Positions 43,652 through 51,416 of a stretch of DNA of 64,000 bases are shown one piece after another. The notes under the pieces are model-generated. The model was not told the origin of the DNA, did not search any database, and saw only the letters and a list, made by a program, of their open reading frames with translations. Where the stretch lies: positions 1,178,001-1,242,000 of the forward strand of contig NZ_JAZGLW010000001.1 of the NCBI RefSeq assembly GCF_036409155.1, read 5' to 3'. Made by a program: the position numbers and the translations under genes. The stretch is from Mycobacterium sp. 050128. GTDB taxonomy: Bacteria; Actinomycetota; Actinomycetes; Mycobacteriales; Mycobacteriaceae. Position 1 is the stretch's first letter. Each line of letters begins with the position of its first letter.

Positions 43652-43777
43652 ATGGATCCGAGTCCGGACTACGACGCAAGCGACGAGATCGAATTCTTCA
43701 TGAAGTATTTCACCTGGGGCTTGCGCGGGGTGCAGGACGGCAACGGCTACCCGCCGCCCGCCTACCCGCCCGTCTAG
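43652..43777 (+). CDS. Small 41-residue protein, Rv0157A-like
   Basis: The ATG, preceded by a strong GGGAGAGG, opens 41 codons: an acidic start (MDPSPDYDASDEIEFF), an aromatic core (MKYFTWGLRGVQDG) and a proline tail ending YPPPAYPPV. There is no signal peptide or membrane helix. Position and orientation between the transhydrogenase and the Rv0158-like TetR match the annotated M. tuberculosis small gene Rv0157A. The function is unknown. A perfect inverted repeat just upstream suggests regulated expression. Confidence 0.7.
   Translation: MDPSPDYDASDEIEFFMKYFTWGLRGVQDGNGYPPPAYPPV
43747..43761 (+). repeat. 15-base direct repeat, copy 1
   Basis: CTACCCGCCGCCCGC at the 3' end of the tiny gene; the same 15 bases recur 139 bases downstream at the 3' end of the CYP125-like gene. 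Confidence 0.6.
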
Positions 43778-43868
43778 ACAGACATTTTCGCGTCCCGAAC
43801 CCTAGCCTGCTTGCACCCCTAGCCGCGGCATCCGTCCGCCGAGCACGGCCCGGCGTGGCACGGCGCGT

Positions 43869-43883
43869 CGCTAGAAACTAGCG
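43869..43883. terminator. Short inverted repeat between convergent genes
   Basis: CGCTAG-AAA-CTAGCG, perfect 6-base arms with a 3-base loop, between the tiny plus-strand gene and the minus-strand P450. It may be a bidirectional terminator hairpin, though there is no T run; an operator role is also possible. Confidence 0.35.
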
Positions 43884-43885
43884 TC

Positions 43886-43900
43886 CTACCCGCCGCCCGC
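43886..43900 (+). repeat. 15-base direct repeat, copy 2
   Basis: CTACCCGCCGCCCGC identical to the 3' end of the tiny gene, but in a different frame relative to it; the similarity continues imperfectly (GTATTCGCC against CTACCCGCC). It lies 8 bases beyond the P450 stop, possibly marking a rearrangement endpoint. Confidence 0.6.
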
Positions 43901-43908
43901 GTATTCGC

Positions 43909-45141
43909 CTACCCAGACCCGTAGGCGACGTCGAGGCGTTTGACACCGTTGATCCAGCCCGATCGCAGCCGCTGCGGTTCGGCGAGCTTGGTGATGTCGG
44001 GGATCTGCTCGGCGAGCTCGTCGAAGATCAGCTTGATCTCCATGCGGGCCAGGTTGGCGCCGATGCAGAAATGCGCCCCATTGCCGCCGAAACTCAGGTG
44101 CGGGTTGGGATTGCGCGCAATGTCGAATTGGAAGGGATTGTCGAAGACCTCCTCATCGAAATTGGCCGAACTGTAGAACAGCCCGACCCGCTGGCCTTCG
44201 CGGACGGTGACACCGCCCAGTTCGACGTCGGCGAGCGCGGTGCGCTGGAAGCAGTGCACCGGACTGGCCCAGCGGATGATCTCGTCGACCGCGGTGGCCG
44301 GCCGCTCGCGCTTGAACAATTCCCATTGCTCGGGGTTGTCGAAGAACGCGTTCATCCCGTGCGTCATGGCGTTGCGGGTGGTCTCGTTGCCGGCCACGGC
44401 CAGCAGGATGACGAAGAACGCGAATTCGACGTCGCCCAGCGCATCCCCGTCGATGTCGGCCCGGATCAGGCGCGTGACGATGTCGTCCGCCGGGCAGCGG
44501 CGCCGCTCGTCGGCCATGTTGTAGGCGTAGGCCATCAGCTCGGCGTTGGCGGTGGTGGGATCGCTGTCGAAGTCGGGATCGTCGGTGTTCATGATCGCGT
44601 TGGTCCAGTCGAACAACTTCGCACGATCCGCCTCCGGCACGCCGATCAGGTCGGCGATCGCCAGCAGGGGCAGGTTCATCGCGATGTCGTCGACGAAATC
44701 GCCGTCCCGCTTAAGCGCGGCGTTGCGCACGATCTCCTTCGCCGCCCCAGCCAGCTTCTCTTCGAGTTGGGCGATCGCACGCGGCGTGAACAGTCGCGAC
44801 ACCAGCTTGCGCAGCCGGGTGTGTTCGGGCGCATCGTGATTGATCAACAAGGCCTTGGTCAGCTCGAGCTGATCGGCGGTGACGCCCTCGGGAAGTCGCA
44901 TGACGGCGCCCTTGCGATTGGTCGACCACAGGTGGCCGTCGCGGGAGACCGCCTTGACGTCCTCGTGGCGGCTGATCACCCAATAGCCGCCGTCATCGAA
45001 GATCGACTCGGGCTGCGGGTTCCACCAGACCGGCGCCGTGCGGCGCAGCTCGGCGAATTGGGTGACCGGGAGGCCGGCCAGCAATACGTCGGGGTCGGTG
45101 AAATCGAAGTTCTCTCCGAACGGACACGTCGTCGTGTTCAT
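43909..45141 (-). CDS. Cytochrome P450, CYP125 family (steroid 26-hydroxylase-like)
   Basis: A 410-residue P450. It resembles M. tuberculosis CYP125A1 throughout: FDFTDPDVLLAGLPVTQFAELRRTAPVWWN, the I-helix LLAVAGNETTRNAMTHGM, DEIIRWASPVHCFQRTAL, SANFDEEVFDNPF and the heme loop FGGNGAHFCIGANLARM. CYP125 enzymes oxidise the cholesterol side-chain terminus. The N terminus is about 20 residues shorter. It lies outside the cholesterol regulon context and is paired with a divergent TetR, so it is probably a second CYP125-type enzyme with its own control. Start ATG with AAGGAG. Confidence 0.9.
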   Translation of the reverse strand: MNTTTCPFGENFDFTDPDVLLAGLPVTQFAELRRTAPVWWNPQPESIFDDGGYWVISRHEDVKAVSRDGHLWSTNRKGAVMRLPEGVTADQLELTKALLINHDAPEHTRLRKLVSRLFTPRAIAQLEEKLAGAAKEIVRNAALKRDGDFVDDIAMNLPLLAIADLIGVPEADRAKLFDWTNAIMNTDDPDFDSDPTTANAELMAYAYNMADERRRCPADDIVTRLIRADIDGDALGDVEFAFFVILLAVAGNETTRNAMTHGMNAFFDNPEQWELFKRERPATAVDEIIRWASPVHCFQRTALADVELGGVTVREGQRVGLFYSSANFDEEVFDNPFQFDIARNPNPHLSFGGNGAHFCIGANLARMEIKLIFDELAEQIPDITKLAEPQRLRSGWINGVKRLDVAYGSG

Positions 45142-45168
45142 GTGGTCTCCTTCACAGCCGTGCTCCGA

Positions 45169-45195
45169 TCATACATATGGCTACTAGACGTATGA
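45169..45195. promoter_or_regulatory. Inverted repeat between CYP125-like gene and TetR
   Basis: TCATAC and GTATGA arms with a 15-base centre (containing CATATGG and CTACTAGA) lie in the 90-base divergent gap. This is the expected place for the operator of the adjacent TetR. Confidence 0.45.
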
Positions 45196-45231
45196 CCTGG
45201 CGGGCGGCCGCGGGTCGGATATCGTCGCGGT

Positions 45232-45831
45232 GTGCGGACCCGTGGATGGGGTGGCAGCGTGCCGGCCACCGACGAGGAGGCGGTGGCCCGCATCCTGGCG
45301 GCCGCCCGCCGGACCATCGACGAGCGCGGCGACCAGACCACACTGGCCGATGTGGCGCGCGCGCTGAACGTGACGCGGCAGACGATCTATCACTACTTCG
45401 CCTCGACCGACGAATTGCTCCAGGCGATCGCTCTGGGCGCGACCGACGATTTCATGGACCACTTGGCGACGGCGCTACACGGGATGACCGACCCGGCGGC
45501 GGCATTGATCGAGGGCATCTGCCTGACCTTGGAACGCCTGCCGAAAGACCCCTACATCGGCCTGTTGCTGCGGGTGTCGCGCACCGGGGCGTTCGCCGAG
45601 CAGGTGACCGTCACCAACGAGACCGCCCGCGTGCTGGGACGCTCGATTCTGGACCGCCTCGACGTCGACTGGTCGGCCTATGCTCCCGCCGCGATCGAAG
45701 ACATCCTGCAGATCGTGCTGCGCACGTTGCAGTCGTTCATCCTGTCGCCGCCGACCGGCGATGGGACCGAACTGCGCCGACTGCTCGGCGTGTGGGTCGG
45801 TCCCGTCGTCGCGGCGCTACCGCGCGCCTAG
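45232..45831 (+). CDS. TetR-family regulator divergent from the CYP125-like gene
   Basis: A 199-residue TetR protein: AVARILAAARRTIDERGDQTTLADVARALNVTRQTIYHYFASTDELLQAI is the DNA-binding domain; the ligand domain is less conserved. It is distinct from the Rv0158-like TetR nearby. It is probably the local repressor of the P450, with a steroid or CoA-linked ligand (inference). The GTG start is followed by a short Arg-rich leader. Its stop overlaps the convergent pntB stop by four bases. Confidence 0.85.
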   Translation: MRTRGWGGSVPATDEEAVARILAAARRTIDERGDQTTLADVARALNVTRQTIYHYFASTDELLQAIALGATDDFMDHLATALHGMTDPAAALIEGICLTLERLPKDPYIGLLLRVSRTGAFAEQVTVTNETARVLGRSILDRLDVDWSAYAPAAIEDILQIVLRTLQSFILSPPTGDGTELRRLLGVWVGPVVAALPRA

Positions 45832-47252
45832 AGGGCTTTGAGTTCCTCGGCGACCGCGGTCACCGATTTCTTCGCATCGCCGAACAGCATGCTGGTGCCC
45901 TCGCCGTAGAACAGCGGGTTGTCGATGCCGGCGAACCCGGAGTTCATCGACCGCTTCAGCACGATCACCGACTTCGCCTTGTCCACGTTGAGGATCGGCA
46001 TGCCGTAGATCGGGCTGGAGGCATCGTTGCGGGCCGCCGGGTTGGTGACGTCGTTGGCGCCGATGACGATCGCGACGTCGGTGCGGGCGAACTCGTCGTT
46101 GATGTCGTCCATGTCCTTCATGGCGTCGTAGTCGACCTCGGCCTCGGCCAGCAGCACGTTCATGTGCCCGGGCATCCGGCCGGCCACCGGGTGGATCGCG
46201 TACTTGACGGTCACACCCTTGTTCTCCAGCAGGGTCGCCATGTCCTTGACCGCGTGCTGGGCCTGCGCGACGGCCAGACCATAGCCGGGAACCACGATCA
46301 CCTGGTTGGCGTAGGCCATCTGGATCGCGGCGTCGGAGGCCGAGGTGGACTTGACGGTCTTGTCGCCCCCACCGTCGCCGCTGGGCGCCACTCCCCCGCC
46401 ACCGAAGCCGCCCGCGACGATCGCGGGGATGGAGCGGTTCATCGCCTTGGCCATCAGGTTGGTCAGGATCGAACCCGAGGCGCCGACGATCATGCCCGCC
46501 ACGATCATCGCGGTGTTGTTCAGCGCCAGACCCGCCGCGGCGGCCGAGAGCCCGGTCATCGCGTTGAGCAGCGAGATGACCACCGGCATGTCGGCACCAC
46601 CGATGGGCAGCACCACCATCAGACCCAGCACGCCGGCCGCGGCCAGCAGGCCGATCATCCACCACAGCGACGCTCCACCGGTGCCCGGATGGGCGTGCAG
46701 GCCGACGACGACCGCCGACGCGACCGCCGCGATCAGCAGCAGCAGGTTGACCGGCTGCTGGGCCTTGCCGAAGCCGATCGGCGAGCTGGAGATGATCTCC
46801 TGCAGCTTGCCGAACGCGATGATCGAGCCCCAGAACGAGATCGAGCCGATGATCGCGGCGAACAACGAGGCCACCACGATGTGCACGGTCGGCGACTCGC
46901 CATGCTGGAACGCCGAAAAGCCGCTCGTCTCAATGAATTCCGCCAGCGCGATCAGTGCGACCGTGCCACCACCCACGCCGTTGAAGAACGCCACCAGCTG
47001 CGGCATGGCGGTCATCTTGGTCATCCGCGCCGGGGGAACACCGAGCGCGACACCGACGACCAGGCCGGCGATGATCAGCACCCACGATTCGGTGTGCCGG
47101 ATCTTGACCAGGGTCGCCGCCACCGCCAGGGCCATGCCCACCGCGGCGATCAGGTTGCCCCGCACAGCGGTCTTGGGACCGGTCAGGCCCATCAAGCCGT
47201 AGATGAACAGCGCGAACGAAATAATGTAGAGGACCGTGACCAAGTAGTTCAT
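45828..47252 (-). CDS. pntB: NAD(P) transhydrogenase beta subunit PntB
   Basis: A 474-residue membrane subunit: nine or so membrane helices over the first 270 residues, then a linker (GGDKTVKSTSASDAA) and the NADP-binding domain III (VIVVPGYGLAVAQAQHAV, HPVAGRMPGHMNVLLAEA, IGANDVTNPAA, SMNSGFAGIDNPLFY). With PntAa and PntAb it couples proton entry to hydride transfer from NADH to NADP. ATGA overlap with pntAb. Ortholog of Rv0157. Confidence 0.96.
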   Translation of the reverse strand: MNYLVTVLYIISFALFIYGLMGLTGPKTAVRGNLIAAVGMALAVAATLVKIRHTESWVLIIAGLVVGVALGVPPARMTKMTAMPQLVAFFNGVGGGTVALIALAEFIETSGFSAFQHGESPTVHIVVASLFAAIIGSISFWGSIIAFGKLQEIISSSPIGFGKAQQPVNLLLLIAAVASAVVVGLHAHPGTGGASLWWMIGLLAAAGVLGLMVVLPIGGADMPVVISLLNAMTGLSAAAAGLALNNTAMIVAGMIVGASGSILTNLMAKAMNRSIPAIVAGGFGGGGVAPSGDGGGDKTVKSTSASDAAIQMAYANQVIVVPGYGLAVAQAQHAVKDMATLLENKGVTVKYAIHPVAGRMPGHMNVLLAEAEVDYDAMKDMDDINDEFARTDVAIVIGANDVTNPAARNDASSPIYGMPILNVDKAKSVIVLKRSMNSGFAGIDNPLFYGEGTSMLFGDAKKSVTAVAEELKAL

Positions 47253-47578
47253 TTGGCGGCCGGCTCCTCGGTCTTAGCTTGCGGGGCAGCCTTTTTGCCC
47301 TTGAACATGCCCAGCATCCGGTCGGTGACGATGAAGCCGCCGATGACGTTCAGGGTTCCGAACACTACCGCGACGAACAGGATGATCTGCACCGCCAGCG
47401 ACGGGTGCTCGACTTCCCCGAACACCACCAGCGCACCCAGCACCACGATGCCGTGGATGGCGTTGGTGCCCGACATCAGCGGCGTGTGCAGCGTGTTGGG
47501 CACCTTGGAGATCACCGCGAACCCGACGAATCCGGACAGCACCAGAATCGCGAGGTTCGCTAATAGCTCGTCGTACAT
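47249..47578 (-). CDS. pntAb: NAD(P) transhydrogenase alpha subunit part 2, PntAb
   Basis: A 109-residue membrane subunit with three helices (LLANLAILVLSGFVGFAVISKV, MSGTNAIHGIVVLGALVVFG, IILFVAVVFGTLNVIGGFIVTDRMLGMF) corresponding to domain II of the split alpha subunit, as in mycobacterial Rv0156. The start abuts the pntAa stop directly. A charged Lys/Ala tail closes the protein. Confidence 0.95.
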   Translation of the reverse strand: MYDELLANLAILVLSGFVGFAVISKVPNTLHTPLMSGTNAIHGIVVLGALVVFGEVEHPSLAVQIILFVAVVFGTLNVIGGFIVTDRMLGMFKGKKAAPQAKTEEPAAK

Positions 47579-48688
47579 CTAGGAGTCCTCACGTTCTTTT
47601 TGAAGCGTCACGCACGATGCCGCGATGATTTCGTCGTCGAAGTCCGGGGCCAGCTTCCCGTCGGTGATCAGCAGGTCCAGCAGCGCGGTGATGTTCTTGC
47701 TGTAGAGCTCGCTGGCGTGCTCGGGCATCGTCGCCGGCAGGTTCAGTGGCGAGGCGATCGTGACGTCGTGCTTGACGACCGTCTTCCCGGGTTCGGTGAG
47801 CTCGCAGTTGCCGCCGGTTTCCCCGGCCAGGTCGACCACGACGCTGCCGGGCTTCATCGCCTGCACGGCCGCGGCGGTCACCAGCCGCGGCGCGGGTCGT
47901 CCCGGTACGAGCGCGGTGGTAATGACGATGTCGAAGCCGCTGATCGCTTTCTCCAGCGCCTGCTGCTGCTGGGCCTTTTCGTCTTCGGTCAGCTCGCGCG
48001 CGTATCCGCCCTCGCCGGCCGCATCGATGCCGATGTCGAGCCACTGCGCGCCGACCGAACGCACCTGGTCGGCCACCTCGGGACGCACGTCGTAACCGGT
48101 GGTGCGGCCACCGAGCCGCTTGGCCGTCGCCAGCGCCTGCAGGCCGGCCACCCCCACCCCGAGCACCAGCACCGTGGCCGGCTTCACCGTGCCCGCCGCC
48201 GTGGTCAGCATCGGGAAGAACCGCGTCGACTCCGACGCCGCCAGCAGCACGGCCTTATAACCGGAGACGTTGCCCTGTGACGACAACGCATCCATGGCCT
48301 GGGCACGCGAGATCCGCGGAATCGCCTCCAGCGCGAACGCCTGCACACCGGCCGCCTTGAGCGCGCCGATCGAGTTCTCGGCATTGCGCGGCGCCAGGAA
48401 ACCGATCAGCGTCTGGCCGCTGCGCAGCTTGCCCACCTCGTCGGGGGTCGGCGGCGCGACCTTGACGACGACGTCGGCGGACCACGCGTCCCCGATGGTG
48501 GCGCCGGCCTCGGTGTACAGCTCGTCGGGAAGCAGCGCCCGCGCACCCGCACCGGACTCGACCACCACGGCCACACCACTGCTCACCAGGGATGCCACCG
48601 CCTTCGGTACCAGTGCAACGCGGCGCTCATCGGTCCCGGATTCGGCGACAACCCCGACCTTGACGAGCTCTAGCTGCGCATCTGTCAT
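47579..48688 (-). CDS. pntAa: NAD(P) transhydrogenase alpha subunit part 1, PntAa
   Basis: A 369-residue soluble NAD(H)-binding subunit (domain I), related to alanine dehydrogenase. Motifs: ESGTDERRVALVPKAV at the N terminus, the dinucleotide fold VLVLGVGVAGLQALATAKRLG and YDVRPEVADQV. It starts the pntAa-pntAb-pntB operon, orthologous to Rv0155-Rv0157. Confidence 0.96.
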   Translation of the reverse strand: MTDAQLELVKVGVVAESGTDERRVALVPKAVASLVSSGVAVVVESGAGARALLPDELYTEAGATIGDAWSADVVVKVAPPTPDEVGKLRSGQTLIGFLAPRNAENSIGALKAAGVQAFALEAIPRISRAQAMDALSSQGNVSGYKAVLLAASESTRFFPMLTTAAGTVKPATVLVLGVGVAGLQALATAKRLGGRTTGYDVRPEVADQVRSVGAQWLDIGIDAAGEGGYARELTEDEKAQQQQALEKAISGFDIVITTALVPGRPAPRLVTAAAVQAMKPGSVVVDLAGETGGNCELTEPGKTVVKHDVTIASPLNLPATMPEHASELYSKNITALLDLLITDGKLAPDFDDEIIAASCVTLQKEREDS

Positions 48689-48761
48689 GGCGCGTACATC
48701 TACTTTCCTTAGCTCAGCTGCGTTAATGCGAACCTCGTTGAGTTGAACACCCTAGCGGCCG

Positions 48762-49232
48762 CTACCAAAGCGGTATGTCTTGGCCGTGTTCCGACGCCGG
48801 CCGGGGCCCGAAGTGGCGCCGTTGCGATTCGTCGATCAGGATGTCGTTGATGCTGGCCTCGCGGCGCGCCATCAAACCGGACGGCGAGAATTCCCACAGT
48901 TCGTTGCCGTAGCTGCGGTACCACTGGCCGCTCGCGTCGTGGCACTCGTACTGAAACCGCACGGCGATGCGGTTGTCGTGGAAGTCCCACAGCACCTTGC
49001 GCAGTGAATAGTCGAGTTCGCGCTGCCACTTACGGGTGAGGAACGCCACGATCTCGGCCCGGCCCACGACGTGTTCGTCGCGGTTTCGCCATTGCGAATC
49101 GGGCGTGTACGCCAGGCTGACCTTCTCGGGGTCGCACGTGTTCCACGCGTCCTCGGCAGCCTGGACCTTCTGCAGCGCCGTTTCGCGGGTGTATGGCGGG
49201 AATGGGGGACGGGATTCGGCGGCGTCGCTCAT
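48762..49232 (-). CDS. NTF2-like protein (DUF1348 type)
   Basis: A 156-residue protein with the DUF1348/nuclear transport factor 2 fold: [37 protein letters not shown]-type segment, [27 protein letters not shown]. Members are small single-domain proteins of unknown role. It is divergent from fadE2 and lies upstream of the transhydrogenase operon on the same strand, 73 bases away. No equivalent is obvious at this place in M. tuberculosis. Confidence 0.8.
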   Translation of the reverse strand: MSDAAESRPPFPPYTRETALQKVQAAEDAWNTCDPEKVSLAYTPDSQWRNRDEHVVGRAEIVAFLTRKWQRELDYSLRKVLWDFHDNRIAVRFQYECHDASGQWYRSYGNELWEFSPSGLMARREASINDILIDESQRRHFGPRPASEHGQDIPLW

Positions 49233-49366
49233 GTCTCCATCGTGGCGGATCGCGACCGCGAAAGATAAGCCGAGACGGGCCGACTCGGCGGGTATTCACC
49301 ACGGCTTAAGGGTCGCGCCGGTGACCTGAAACTGGACGCCGCGAGCGGTGTCCTATCGTGACGGTC

Positions 49367-50599
49367 ATGGACTTCGCGATGTCGGCTAAGGCCACCGACT
49401 ACCACAAGCGGTTGTCCGACTTCATGACTGAGTTTGTCTTTCCGGCTGAGGCCGCCTACGACAGCTACCGCCACGAGGCCGGCGCAGACGACCACACCGT
49501 TCCGCCTGTCATCGAGGAACTCAAAGTCAAGGCCAAAGAACGCGGCCTGTGGAACCTGTTCCTGCCGGCCGAGTCGGGGTTGACCAACCTCGAGTACGCG
49601 CCGCTGGCCGAGCTGACCGGATGGAGCCTGGAACTCGCGCCCGAGGCGATCAACTGCGCGGCGCCGGACACCGGGAACATGGAGACCCTGCACCTGTTCG
49701 CCACCGAGGAGCAGCGCAAGCAATGGCTGGAGCCGTTGCTGGCCGGCGAGATTCGCAGCGCCTTCTCGATGACCGAACCCGCGGTCGCCAGCAGCGACGC
49801 CCGCAACATCCAAACCGCCATCGTGCGCGACGGCGCCGACTACGTCATCAACGGCCGTAAGTGGTGGACCTCGGGCGCGTCGGACCCGCGCTGCAAGGTC
49901 CTGATCGTGATGGGCCGCACCAACCCCGACGCGGCCAGCCACCAGCAGCAGTCGATGGTCCTGGTGCCGATGGACACCCCCGGCGTGACGGTGGTGCGCT
50001 CGACCCCGGTGTTCGGCTGGCAGGACCAGCACGGACACTGCGAAATCATCTACGACAACGTCCGGGTTCCGGCCACCAACCTGCTCGGCGAAGAGGGCGG
50101 CGGTTTCGCGATCGCCCAGGCCCGGCTCGGACCGGGCCGCATCCACCACTGCATGCGCGCGCTGGGCGGGGCCGAACGTGCCCTGGCCCTGATGGTGCAC
50201 CGCGCGAACAACAGGATCGCCTTCGGCCGCCCGCTGGCCGACCAGGGTCTGGTACAGCAAGCAGTTGCCCAGTCCCGCAACGAGATCGACCAAGCTCGGC
50301 TGCTGTGCGAGAAGGCCGCGTGGACGATCGACCAGCACGGCAACAAGGCCGCTCACCTGCTGGTCTCACAGATCAAAGCCGTTGCGCCACAAGTGGCCTG
50401 CGACGTCATCGACCGCGCCATTCAGGTGCATGGAGCCGCCGGTGTCAGCGACGACACCGTGCTGGCCCGGCTCTACGGCTGGCACCGCGCCATGCGGATT
50501 TTCGACGGACCCGACGAGGTGCACATGCGAACCATCGCGCGCAGCGAGCTCGGCCGCGAACAGTCCGCCTTCGCCGCGGCGGTGACCCCGCATGACTGA
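49367..50599 (+). CDS. fadE2: Acyl-CoA dehydrogenase FadE2
   Basis: A 410-residue acyl-CoA dehydrogenase related to the ACAD10/11 type. Motifs: RSAFSMTEPAVASSDARNIQT, NGRKWWTSGASDPRCKVLIVMGRTNPDA, GRIHHCMRALGGAERAL and RIFDGPDEVHMRTIARSELGRE (Asp at the usual catalytic Glu position). It should act in beta-oxidation of an unusual, perhaps hydroxylated, acyl-CoA. Start ATG at MDFAMSAK; a GTG three codons earlier is possible. Its end overlaps ptpB by eight bases, as Rv0154c does with Rv0153c in M. tuberculosis order. Confidence 0.94.
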   Translation: MDFAMSAKATDYHKRLSDFMTEFVFPAEAAYDSYRHEAGADDHTVPPVIEELKVKAKERGLWNLFLPAESGLTNLEYAPLAELTGWSLELAPEAINCAAPDTGNMETLHLFATEEQRKQWLEPLLAGEIRSAFSMTEPAVASSDARNIQTAIVRDGADYVINGRKWWTSGASDPRCKVLIVMGRTNPDAASHQQQSMVLVPMDTPGVTVVRSTPVFGWQDQHGHCEIIYDNVRVPATNLLGEEGGGFAIAQARLGPGRIHHCMRALGGAERALALMVHRANNRIAFGRPLADQGLVQQAVAQSRNEIDQARLLCEKAAWTIDQHGNKAAHLLVSQIKAVAPQVACDVIDRAIQVHGAAGVSDDTVLARLYGWHRAMRIFDGPDEVHMRTIARSELGREQSAFAAAVTPHD

Positions 50600-51416
50600 G
50601 GCATTGCGAGAACTATCCGGCGCGTGGAACTTTCGTGATGTCGCCGACGGCGTGTCCGCGCTGCGGCCCGGACGGCTCTTCCGGTCCGGCGAACTGAGCC
50701 GCCTCGACGACCAGGGTCGGGATACGCTGCGCGAGTTGGGAATTACCGATGTCGCCGATCTGCGCGCCGCGCGTGAGGTGGCCCGGCGCGGTCCGGGACT
50801 AGTCCCCGACGGCATCGACATTCATCTGCTGCCGTTTCCCGATCTCGGCGACGAGGAGCCGACCGACGACGACGCGCCGCACGAGACCGCGTTTCGGCGC
50901 CTGTTCGAGGGCGAGGCTCACCAGACCGACGAAGAGGTCAACGAGGCCGCCATCAGACACATGATCGACGAGTACCGGCAATTTCCCACCCGCAATGGGG
51001 CGCAACGCGCTGTGCAGCATGTCTTTTCGTTGCTGGCCGCGGGGCGCCCGGTGCTCACGCACTGCTTCGCGGGCAAGGACCGCACCGGCTTCGTGATCGC
51101 CACGGTGCTGGAGACGATCGGCGTCGACGAGGACACCATCGTCGCCGATTACCTGCGCAGCAACGCCGCGGTACCCCAACTGCGCGAACACATCTACGAA
51201 ATGATCCAGCAGCGCTCCGACGTCGAATTGACCCCGGAGGTCGTCACTTTCACCAAAGCTCGGCTGGCCGACGGTGTGCTCGGCGTGCGTCCCGAATACC
51301 TGGACGCCGCACGGCAAACGATCAACAGCGAGTTCGGCTCGCTGGATGCCTACCTGCGCGATGCGGGTGTCACGCAGACGGACGTGGACCGGCTGCGCAG
51401 CGAACTGCTGGCCTGA
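50592..51416 (+). CDS. ptpB: Protein tyrosine/lipid phosphatase PtpB
   Basis: A 274-residue phosphatase. The P-loop HCFAGKDRTGF carries the nucleophile Cys158 and Arg164 (CX5R); the N terminus has the family NFRDV motif. In M. tuberculosis MptpB is secreted into the macrophage and dephosphorylates phosphotyrosine, phosphoserine and phosphoinositides; no signal peptide is seen, as there. It is cotranscribed with fadE2. Its stop abuts the convergent methyltransferase stop. Confidence 0.95.
   Translation: MTEALRELSGAWNFRDVADGVSALRPGRLFRSGELSRLDDQGRDTLRELGITDVADLRAAREVARRGPGLVPDGIDIHLLPFPDLGDEEPTDDDAPHETAFRRLFEGEAHQTDEEVNEAAIRHMIDEYRQFPTRNGAQRAVQHVFSLLAAGRPVLTHCFAGKDRTGFVIATVLETIGVDEDTIVADYLRSNAAVPQLREHIYEMIQQRSDVELTPEVVTFTKARLADGVLGVRPEYLDAARQTINSEFGSLDAYLRDAGVTQTDVDRLRSELLA

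Noticed and set aside
43652..43777. Tiny gene as a mycofactocin or other modified-peptide precursor
   Set aside because: It lacks the C-terminal Val-Tyr core of mycofactocin precursors, and no radical-SAM or other maturase is nearby.
43886..43911. Second copy of the tiny gene beyond the P450 stop
   Set aside because: Only about 24 bases of the 3' end are similar, in another frame, with no start or body.
45177..47582. 801-residue plus-strand frame across the TetR gene and opposite pntB and pntAb
   Set aside because: Asp/Arg/His-rich antisense composition and no domain; pntB and pntAb on the other strand are certain.
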